Source of the DNA: Bacteroidales bacterium
Lineage (GTDB): Bacteria; Bacteroidota; Bacteroidia; Bacteroidales; Muribaculaceae
Assembly (NCBI GenBank): GCA_019415705.1
Contig: DXYS01000049.1
Span: forward strand, 1-14,138
DNA: 14,138 bases
Direction of reading: 5' to 3'
Shown here: in pieces, positions 6,411 through 12,526 of the stretch
Layout of the letters: each line of letters begins with the position of its first letter
Position numbering within the stretch: position 1 is the stretch's first letter
Position numbers and translations under genes: made by a program
Notes under the pieces: generated by a model
What the model was told of the DNA's origin: nothing
The model's input: the letters and a program-made list of their open reading frames with translations, nothing else
Databases searched by the model: none

Positions 6411-8129
6411 TTATTTATACATAAACCGCTTTATAGAGCGTTTGGGAGTCTTTTCAAACTCATTGTCAACAATCTCGATACTGTCGACACGCTCGTATGG
6501 CGCTACGAGTTTATTCAGTTCTCGAAGATTATCAGTCATAAGCTCGGTCAGAGCGCCGCGGTCAGAGATACCGTCGGCCTCGGCCTGCTCAAAATCGGGA
6601 TAGACCAATGCAGCAAGACGACCGTCACGCTCTACGATCAGGCTCTCGTTGACATAAGCCATATTGTTGAGCTTTGCTTCGATTTCTTCGGGATAGATAT
6701 TCTGTCCCGTTGCCGTAAGGATCATCGTCTTGTATCGGCCGCGTATATAGATAGTGCGGTTATTCGGGTCTCCGAGCGTTCCCATGTCGCCCGTATGCAG
6801 CCAGCCGTCTTTGTCAAGCACTGCGGCAGTGGCCTCCGGATTCTTGTAATATCCTTTCATGACATTGACACCTCTGACCACAATCTCGCCCTGCGACGCA
6901 CCGTCGTCTGAGACGATACGCGCCTCCATCAGTGCGCGCAGAGTGCGGCCGGCCGAACACGGAGCAAATCGTCGCCACGGAGCATAACTGATTAACGGTC
7001 CGCACTCTGTCATGCCGTAACCGACGGTAATGGGGAAATTGATGCGCATCAAGAAAGCCTCGACCTCGGGGTTGAGCGGCGCGCCGCCGACTATGACTTC
7101 CTCAAACTCACCGCCGAATGCCTCGACAAGTTTGGCACGGATACGGCTGTAAATGGCTTTGTCTAACATCGGGACGGCGAGTACCCAGCGGATGGCGGCT
7201 TTAGAAATCATCGGCACAATCATCTTGCGGTAGATTTTCTCTAAAATCAACGGCACACAGATGACAAGCGAAGGGCGCACCTTGTGCATGGCCTGCACGA
7301 GTATCTGCGGTGTCGGGAGACGCCCTAAAAGCGTGACGTGTGTTCCAACGGCAAGCGGCACAAGCATGTCAAACGCACATCCGTAAGCATGGGCCAACGG
7401 AAGAAACGACAGAGCGCGAGAGCCTTCGTAATGAAGTCGCGAGCGGATGCCGAAAACTACATTACCCCAAAGGTTACGGTAGGTAAGCATCACGCCTTTT
7501 GAAAAACCGGTCGTCCCGGACGTATAGTTTATTACAGCTGTCGCATCATCAGGGCATGGATGATACAAAATGTTTTCGCGTCGAAAACCTCCCGGATATC
7601 GTCTGTTGAAGCGACGGGTCAGCGCATGGATTATGCGCGACGGCTCCTTGCGCGAGAGATGCGAACCGGCCAACGGACCGCGCTCTACCATCACCTTGCG
7701 GGTCTCTAAAGAGATGGTACAGCGTATCGACTCAAACGCCTCGAGATTGAAATGGTTCCAGACACTCTCGCTCGCAAAGATAATTTCCGCCTCGCTGTGA
7801 TTGATTATATTAACCGCATCAACCGGGTTAAAATCCTGTAACACCGGCACGATTATCGCGCCGTAAGTAATAGTGCCCATGAAGATTACGACCCAGTTGG
7901 CTGTGTTGCGCCCGATGAGAGCGATTTTGTCGCCCTGCCTGACTCCCATCTGCTCGTAGAACATATGCAGTCGGGCTATTCGGCGGCCGAGCTCGCCGTA
8001 GGTCATGGTTTTGCCGCCGTAATCAGTCAGCGCCGGCAATGTGAAATTATCATAGAATGACTGTTGATAGATGGTGAGTAAATCGGGATAATCCCCATAC
8101 ACGCTATCAGTGTCACGCAAGTTTGTCAT
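6411..8129 (-). CDS. AMP-dependent long-chain acyl-CoA (or acyl-ACP) ligase
   Basis: This ANL-superfamily enzyme activates a carboxylic acid with ATP through an acyl-adenylate and passes it to a thiol, usually CoA. In order: the P-loop YTSGTTGFSKG (202-212), the A5 motif GYGMTECGP (370-378), GWLHTGDMG (442-450), and the hinge region YIRGRYKTMI with NIYPEEIE (461-483). Its 572 aa fits the fatty-acyl type. Several other acids, or acyl-ACP synthetase activity, remain possible. The C-terminus reads EKTPKRSIKRF, where the usual catalytic lysine of the A10 motif is not at its canonical place (see findings). It opens the three-gene run with GT2 and the amidase and may supply acyl groups to envelope lipids. 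The spacer upstream, between it and adk, is 125 bp and strongly structured. Confidence 0.88.
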   Translation of the reverse strand: MTNLRDTDSVYGDYPDLLTIYQQSFYDNFTLPALTDYGGKTMTYGELGRRIARLHMFYEQMGVRQGDKIALIGRNTANWVVIFMGTITYGAIIVPVLQDFNPVDAVNIINHSEAEIIFASESVWNHFNLEAFESIRCTISLETRKVMVERGPLAGSHLSRKEPSRIIHALTRRFNRRYPGGFRRENILYHPCPDDATAVINYTSGTTGFSKGVMLTYRNLWGNVVFGIRSRLHYEGSRALSFLPLAHAYGCAFDMLVPLAVGTHVTLLGRLPTPQILVQAMHKVRPSLVICVPLILEKIYRKMIVPMISKAAIRWVLAVPMLDKAIYSRIRAKLVEAFGGEFEEVIVGGAPLNPEVEAFLMRINFPITVGYGMTECGPLISYAPWRRFAPCSAGRTLRALMEARIVSDDGASQGEIVVRGVNVMKGYYKNPEATAAVLDKDGWLHTGDMGTLGDPNNRTIYIRGRYKTMILTATGQNIYPEEIEAKLNNMAYVNESLIVERDGRLAALVYPDFEQAEADGISDRGALTELMTDNLRELNKLVAPYERVDSIEIVDNEFEKTPKRSIKRFMYK

Positions 8130-8180
8130 GTCTAATAAATTTAAAGTCGCTGCAAGTTACAAAAAACTCTACATATAACA

Positions 8181-8223
8181 AACCGATGTCGCCGGTATGA
8201 TATATCGGCAACACCGGTCGGTT
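8181..8223 (-). other. imperfect hairpin in the adk-ligase spacer, possible terminator or attenuator
   Basis: AACCGA (8181-8186) pairs with TCGGTT (8218-8223), and TGTCGCCG (8187-8194) pairs with CGGCAACA (8206-8213) with one G-T pair. A 4-nt bulge, CCGG, lies between the arms on one side, and the loop is 11 nt. CCGGT/ACCGG offers a competing fold. On the minus strand a run of six T follows about 15 nt later (complement of 8161-8166). This may end most adk transcription or modulate read-through into the ligase. Confidence 0.4.
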
Positions 8224-8254
8224 ATATATTGTTTGCTTTATCAGTATGTTGACA

Positions 8255-8836
8255 TCAATGACGAACGGAATCAAGTGATTTCTTTATTGACTTGAATATC
8301 GAATCGATATCTCCGTTGCCGTCAATCGCATGATATTTGCCCTTGCCTATATAATACTCTTTCAAAGGAGCTGTCTGATTGTGATATACATCCAACCGAC
8401 GGCGGATAGTGTCTATATTGTCATCGGCTCGTCCTGACTCCTCGCCGCGATGCAACATGCGGCCGACGAGATCTTCCTCATTGACTTCGAGTCCGACGAC
8501 AGCATCTACCGTCGCTCCACGTTCGGCAAGCATTTCATTGAGAGCCTCAGCCTGTGGGATAGTGCGGGGGAATCCGTCAAAAATCACACCGCCCGACGTC
8601 AGCTCCGGCTTGCTGTCAAGCACATGTGCAAGCACTCTTACCATAAGGTCATCAGGGATAAGTTGACCTTTAGAAATATAGCTGTCAGCTATAACACCGA
8701 GTTCGGTACCACGCGAGATATGGTCACGAAGTACTTCGCCGGTAGAAATATGGTGCAAACCGTATTCGTCAGTGATACGTTCGCTCTGCGTACCCTTTCC
8801 ACTGCCGGGCGCACCGAAAATTACTACATTAAACAT
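8255..8836 (-). CDS. adk: adenylate kinase
   Basis: The enzyme interconverts AMP + ATP and 2 ADP in the cytoplasm, balancing adenylate pools. The P-loop is GAPGSGKGT (8-16). The AMP-binding region begins HISTGEVLR (29-37), and DGFPRT (87-92) is the conserved substrate-binding stretch. The LID is short (about 126-138), giving 193 aa in place of the 214 typical of E. coli, as expected for the short-type enzyme. No zinc-binding cysteines are present in the LID. It follows hpt by 62 nt without a clear promoter in between, so the two are probably one transcript. The adjacency is functionally sensible because hypoxanthine salvage feeds the purine pool. Confidence 0.97.
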   Translation of the reverse strand: MFNVVIFGAPGSGKGTQSERITDEYGLHHISTGEVLRDHISRGTELGVIADSYISKGQLIPDDLMVRVLAHVLDSKPELTSGGVIFDGFPRTIPQAEALNEMLAERGATVDAVVGLEVNEEDLVGRMLHRGEESGRADDNIDTIRRRLDVYHNQTAPLKEYYIGKGKYHAIDGNGDIDSIFKSIKKSLDSVRH

Positions 8837-8898
8837 TACTTCTTACCGTTAGAGATTGTGATTATATAATTCTGATTGGAAATTTCTGATAGCAGCGA

Positions 8899-9438
8899 TT
8901 AATCTTTAAGGATATAGATATCGTTCAGGTCTCGCGCACGGTCATTTATATCTAAGCCGAAACCGATTATAAATTTAGTCGGAATCTCAAAACCGACATA
9001 ATCAGGCTTGACAGGGCGCACAAGAGCATCAGGCTTGAATAACAAAGTGGCGACCTTGATTTCCGCCGGGCTCTTTTTCATTAAGTCATTGATAAGCCTG
9101 TGAATCGTATTGCCTGTATCGACAATATCTTCAACGATAATAACAGTGCGGCCTTCTATGTCCTTGTCGAGTCCGAGAACCTCTTTGACAACTCCCGACG
9201 ATGACGTCCCTTCATAGCTCTTAAGACGAATAAACGCTATTTCGCCGTCAATGCCTTCTGCAGCTCTAAACAAATCACTGGCAAAAGGAAAAGCCCCGTT
9301 CAAGACACACAAGAACAAAGGCCTTTTACCTGCGCAGTCGCGCGTTATTTGTTTGCCCAGCTCTTTAACGCGGGCATCGATGGATTCTCGAGAGATGTAA
9401 GGCACAAAAGTCATGCCTTCGTAGGTCACTTGTTTCAT
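8899..9438 (-). CDS. hpt: hypoxanthine phosphoribosyltransferase
   Basis: This purine-salvage enzyme transfers phosphoribose from PRPP to hypoxanthine (often also guanine) to make IMP or GMP in the cytoplasm. The type I phosphoribosyltransferase PRPP loop is VIIVEDIVDTGNT (99-111). FLCVLNGAFPFASDL (42-56) and RLKSYEGTSSSG (71-82) match the substrate and flexible-loop regions, and the hood segment includes PDYVGFEIPTKFIIGFGLD (145-163). At 179 aa it has the usual length. An exact TAnnTTTG element lies 23 nt before the ATG, so it is likely the first gene of an hpt-adk transcript. Confidence 0.96.
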   Translation of the reverse strand: MKQVTYEGMTFVPYISRESIDARVKELGKQITRDCAGKRPLFLCVLNGAFPFASDLFRAAEGIDGEIAFIRLKSYEGTSSSGVVKEVLGLDKDIEGRTVIIVEDIVDTGNTIHRLINDLMKKSPAEIKVATLLFKPDALVRPVKPDYVGFEIPTKFIIGFGLDINDRARDLNDIYILKD

Positions 9439-9461
9439 CGCGGTATTAAAAAATAATTGCG

Positions 9462-9469
9462 CAAAGGTA
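9462..9469 (-). promoter_or_regulatory. -7 promoter element of hpt
   Basis: The minus strand reads TACCTTTG, an exact match to TAnnTTTG, ending 23 nt before the hpt ATG. A start about 7 nt downstream leaves a leader of roughly 16 nt. No TTTG is seen 19-21 nt upstream, so the -33 element is weak or absent. The flanks are AT-rich. Confidence 0.6.
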
Positions 9470-9575
9470 ATAATTTTTTAGCGATTCATTTACATTTTCA
9501 CTTAAAAACATCGGCCTACGCGCGATTATTCTATTCTTCCAAGCTAAAAAATAGACAATCTTTCCGCGACGTACA

Positions 9576-10778
9576 CTACTCTTCCAACCTACATCTGCTG
9601 TAGAATTTGCGGGTGGCGATGAAGAAGAGGAGTGTGCCGGCGCACTGGACGGCTGCGGTGACCCAAAAGGCAGCTGAGAAACCTGTGTATTCGGCCACGA
9701 CACCGCCCAAGAGTATTCCGATGCCCATGCCAAGGTCCCACGAGATGAGTATCGACGAGTTTGCCGTGCCGCGCTGGTCGTGACGTGCTGATTTGACAAA
9801 CATATTGAGGAACGCCGGATACATGCGGCCGTTGCCCAAGCCGATAAGGAGCGCCGAGCAGTAATAGCTCCATTCGCCGAGCGATGTGGCGAAGAGGGTG
9901 TAGCCGAGCGCCGAGAGTATTAGGCCTTGAGCGCAGCTGTGAGTAATGCGTCCTTCCCTCAGGGCCTTGTGCCCGCTCAGTCGGCTCATGACAAGGCCGG
10001 CCGAGAGCAGAGCAAAGAAGATTCCCGTGCCGTCAGTTATACCCAACATCTCCTGACCGTAGATAGCGACATAGTTGCTCATCACGCCCCAGCACAACCC
10101 GAACAGCAATATATTGACAGCCAGCAGCCATGCCCGACGGAGAAAGAAATGGTCTAAGTCAAGACGGGGTTTCTTGGCCACGAGCTCGCGCCGGGGGAGC
10201 TTGACTGTCGTCGAGACGAGAAACGCACCCAAGGCAATAGCGAGCGACAGCCAGAAGAGTAGCCCGAAGTTCTCGGTGGCGTGATAAATCCATATACCGG
10301 CCGACGGCGCTATAGCCATAGCGATATTATTGCTCAGCCCGTAGAATCCGATGCCCTCGTTGCGTCGGGACGATGGCAGAACGTCAATTGCAGCCGTGGA
10401 GTTGGCCACCGTCGCCGCTCCGAACGGCAATCCGTGGAGCGTACGGACAATCGCGAACATGAGAAGCGTGCCGGCCCCGATATAGCCCGTAAAACAGATG
10501 AAGAACGCGAAAAAGCATATCGTCAGCACCGTCTTGCGGTTGAAACTATCGACGATAAAACCACTGAATGGCCTCACGAGAAACGTTGCCACGACATAGC
10601 CCGACAAAACGACACCGATAGTGTCTTTGTCTGCTGCAAATTCAGCATCCAAATAAATCGGCAGCAAGGGGGTGAGGAGATAGAACGAAAAAAACAGCAG
10701 GAAATTGGTGACCATCACCTTGCAGTAATTCTTATTCCACAGCCGTTCCTGCCCGACGGCCTTACTTGTCTCAGTCAT
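9576..10778 (-). CDS. major facilitator superfamily transporter
   Basis: This is an inner-membrane secondary transporter with about 12 hydrophobic segments. The first half includes FLLFFSFYLLTPLLPIYL and the loop 2-3 type motif GFIVDSFNRKTVL. A basic central loop (KLPRRELVAKKPRLDLDHFFLRR) separates two six-helix halves. It resembles the drug or sugar-efflux branch of MFS, but the substrate cannot be inferred. I prefer the ATG at 10778 (MTETSKAV) to a TTG at 10802 that adds eight residues. A TAATTTTG element (complement of 10790-10797) matches the -7 consensus but lies only 11 nt before this ATG, which would make a very short leader. It stands alone, 136 bp from hpt and 87 bp downstream of the acyltransferase in the same direction. 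Confidence 0.88.
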   Translation of the reverse strand: MTETSKAVGQERLWNKNYCKVMVTNFLLFFSFYLLTPLLPIYLDAEFAADKDTIGVVLSGYVVATFLVRPFSGFIVDSFNRKTVLTICFFAFFICFTGYIGAGTLLMFAIVRTLHGLPFGAATVANSTAAIDVLPSSRRNEGIGFYGLSNNIAMAIAPSAGIWIYHATENFGLLFWLSLAIALGAFLVSTTVKLPRRELVAKKPRLDLDHFFLRRAWLLAVNILLFGLCWGVMSNYVAIYGQEMLGITDGTGIFFALLSAGLVMSRLSGHKALREGRITHSCAQGLILSALGYTLFATSLGEWSYYCSALLIGLGNGRMYPAFLNMFVKSARHDQRGTANSSILISWDLGMGIGILLGGVVAEYTGFSAAFWVTAAVQCAGTLLFFIATRKFYSRCRLEE

Positions 10779-10833
10779 AATTCCGACCGCAAAATTATTC
10801 AATTATTCCCGTTCGCGGTTCACTCCACCCCCG

Positions 10834-10857
10834 AAAAAGCAACACCCCGAAGCTTTT
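10834..10857 (-). terminator. weak hairpin between acyltransferase and MFS gene, possible terminator
   Basis: AAAAGC (10835-10840) and GCTTTT (10852-10857) form a 6-bp stem with an 11-nt loop. On the minus strand it lies a few bases after the acyltransferase stop and ends in a short T-run. The stem is short and AT-rich, so this is uncertain. Confidence 0.3.
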
Positions 10858-10865
10858 CCCAAATC

Positions 10866-11306
10866 TTATGCCTGCTCCTGCGGCTTGATGCGCAGAATTT
10901 TTGCGGGGACGCCGGCTGCGACGCCGTTGGCCGGGACGTCGATGTTGACTACGGCGTTGGCGCCGATGGTGGCATTATCGCCGATGGTAATTCCGCCAAA
11001 TACGATTGCACCTTTAGCAATATATACATTATTGCCGATGACAGGCACCCCGGGCCGACGGCTGTTACCACCCCCGATTGTCACCTGCTGGCATATGGTG
11101 CAATTCTCGCCAATTACGCTATCTTTATGGATAATAACTCCGACACCGCCATAGCTCAGGAACGAGCCTTTGCCAATCGTCGCCTCGGGTGGCACCTTGC
11201 TGTTATACATCAGAAAAATCAAAAGCGTTATCAGTTTGGGTAGCACCGGTATATGGTGAACGTAGAGCCAATGAGATATGCGGTAAAAGAAAATTGCGTT
11301 AAGCAT
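10866..11306 (-). CDS. left-handed beta-helix acyltransferase, serine acetyltransferase-like
   Basis: The 146-aa protein has imperfect hexapeptide repeats that form a left-handed parallel beta-helix: ATIGKG (42-47), SVIGENCTICQQVTIGGG (63-80), VIGNNVYIAKGAIVFGG (89-105) and TIGDNATIGANAVV (107-120). It ends with VPANGVAAGVPAKIL (124-138), the CysE/WcaB-type C-terminal turn. It is shorter than CysE (about 270 aa) because it lacks the N-terminal helical domain, like acetyltransferases of polysaccharide clusters. It probably moves an acetyl group from acetyl-CoA to a sugar or serine; the acceptor is unknown. The usual catalytic His position is not obvious; the family-variant YGGVGVIIH (52-60) is present. 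A strong promoter lies upstream, and the gene is divergent from two glycan deacylases. Confidence 0.85.
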   Translation of the reverse strand: MLNAIFFYRISHWLYVHHIPVLPKLITLLIFLMYNSKVPPEATIGKGSFLSYGGVGVIIHKDSVIGENCTICQQVTIGGGNSRRPGVPVIGNNVYIAKGAIVFGGITIGDNATIGANAVVNIDVPANGVAAGVPAKILRIKPQEQA

Positions 11307-11378
11307 CTGTAAGTGTCCTTTAGATTTGGGTTGTCTGAAGCGGATTGACTAAGAGTCGCGCCTCGCGATTATAATGCA

Positions 11379-11410
11379 CAAATTTAAGGATTATACCGTC
11401 ATATTACAAA
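11379..11410 (-). promoter_or_regulatory. promoter of the acyltransferase (-33 TTTG, -7 TAAATTTG)
   Basis: On the minus strand TTTG (complement of 11407-11410) is followed after 20 nt by TAAATTTG (complement of 11379-11386), both exact consensus matches. The predicted start near 11372 gives a leader of about 65 nt, which contains a small hairpin TCGCG/CGCGA (11356-11368). Confidence 0.7.
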
Positions 11411-11422
11411 TCGTGCGAGGTA

Positions 11423-11454
11423 TTTGAATTTATCGGCGGGGTTGATTATCTTTG
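11423..11454 (+). promoter_or_regulatory. promoter of the deacetylase-esterase operon (-33 TTTG, -7 TATCTTTG)
   Basis: TTTG (11423-11426) and TATCTTTG (11447-11454) match the Bacteroidota consensus exactly, with a 20-nt gap. A start near 11461 gives a leader of about 40 nt to the ATG at 11500. It also rules out the upstream in-frame ATG at 11452, which overlaps the -7 element. Confidence 0.75.
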
Positions 11455-11499
11455 CCTGACGAACTGAATCCATCACTATACTTTTCTTTCATCACTTAT

Positions 11500-12498
11500 A
11501 TGAAAATTAGATTATTTACCTGCTTGGGGCTGTTGTCGATTGCCGCCTGTTTCAACATAAAGGCTGACGAAGCAGCCGTCAAAATACAGATTGCATATTT
11601 TAAGGGTGACAAGGCTGGCGCTGTGAGCTATACTTTTGACGACGGACTTCGCAACCAGTATCTGATTGCCGCTCCTGTTATGGAGCGCCTGCACATCCCC
11701 GGCACTTTTTTTATCATACCGGGCGAGGTCGCCGCTTCTGACGAAAAAGTAGAGTCAAAAAAGCCGGGCGCATGGGGCGGCGTCACTTGGGACGAAGTGC
11801 GCTCGTTAGCCTCGAAAGGCTTTGAAATAGGCAATCACGGCTACAGCCATAAAAATCTTGCAAAACTGACAGACAAGCCAGATGAACTCGAGCGCGAAAT
11901 CGAGTACAGCGCAGATGTAATCGAGCGAGAGACGGGCACGTTCCCCATGTCGTTCTGCTATCCCTACAACAGTTTCAACGAGCAGGTCGAGGGTATAGTG
12001 AACCGCCGTCACGCCGTGGCCCGCACTTTCCAGCAAGGCTTCGGAGCGCGCGACACTACGGCCGAGAGCCTCAACCGATGGGTTGACAAGCTGATAAGCC
12101 AACGCGAGTGGGGCGTCACTATGATACACGGCCTGACCGACGGCTTTGACCCGATGCGGCCCGAGATTTTCGAGGCGCATATGACTTACGCCAAGAGTCG
12201 TGAAAGCGACCTGTGGATTGATACGTTCGGAAACGTCGGCCGGTATGTCGCAGAACGTGACTCCACAATTGTCACCGACGTTAAAACCGGCTCTGACAAG
12301 GTGTCATTCACGCCCGTTTGCCAATTAGACGCCAAGCGGTTTAACGTGCCGCTGACTTTTATCATCCTGACCGGCAGCGATGTAAGCCGTGCGACGGCCC
12401 GACAGGGCAAGACCGCCCTACCCGTCACCGTCAGCGACGGCCGCATAATGGTTGACTGCATCCCGGGCGCCGGCCGTGTCACCGTAAAATGGAAATAA
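11500..12498 (+). CDS. secreted NodB-type polysaccharide deacetylase
   Basis: This metal-dependent carbohydrate esterase (CE4/NodB fold) removes N- or O-acetyl groups from glycans outside the cytoplasm. From the ATG at 11500 it has 332 aa. The N-terminus is a signal sequence with a possible lipobox SIAAC (13-17), so it may be a lipoprotein. Motif 1 is YTFDDG (44-49; D47, D48), motif 2 GNHGYSH (111-117; metal ligands H113 and H117), motif 3 FCYPYN (152-157), and MIHGL (208-212) supplies the late catalytic His. A beta-rich tail (about 258-332) follows. The start is fixed by the promoter at 11423-11454. It is 28 nt upstream of a sialate O-acetylesterase. The pair suggests deacylation of host or dietary glycans, but the substrate is not known. 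Confidence 0.9.
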   Translation: MKIRLFTCLGLLSIAACFNIKADEAAVKIQIAYFKGDKAGAVSYTFDDGLRNQYLIAAPVMERLHIPGTFFIIPGEVAASDEKVESKKPGAWGGVTWDEVRSLASKGFEIGNHGYSHKNLAKLTDKPDELEREIEYSADVIERETGTFPMSFCYPYNSFNEQVEGIVNRRHAVARTFQQGFGARDTTAESLNRWVDKLISQREWGVTMIHGLTDGFDPMRPEIFEAHMTYAKSRESDLWIDTFGNVGRYVAERDSTIVTDVKTGSDKVSFTPVCQLDAKRFNVPLTFIILTGSDVSRATARQGKTALPVTVSDGRIMVDCIPGAGRVTVKWK

Positions 12499-12526
12499 GT
12501 AATTAACTCATAATCAAATACAGACT

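Noticed and set aside
9446..9799. 117-codon minus-strand open frame
   Set aside because: It overlaps the MFS gene in another frame and has a Ser/Pro-rich, non-family peptide.
10281..11243. 320-codon plus-strand open frame
   Set aside because: It runs antisense across the MFS and acyltransferase genes, which both have clear family motifs. Its peptide is low-complexity and resembles no family.
11452..11499. Earlier start of the deacetylase at 11452
   Set aside because: This ATG overlaps the -7 promoter element, so it would not be transcribed. The signal peptide begins at 11500.
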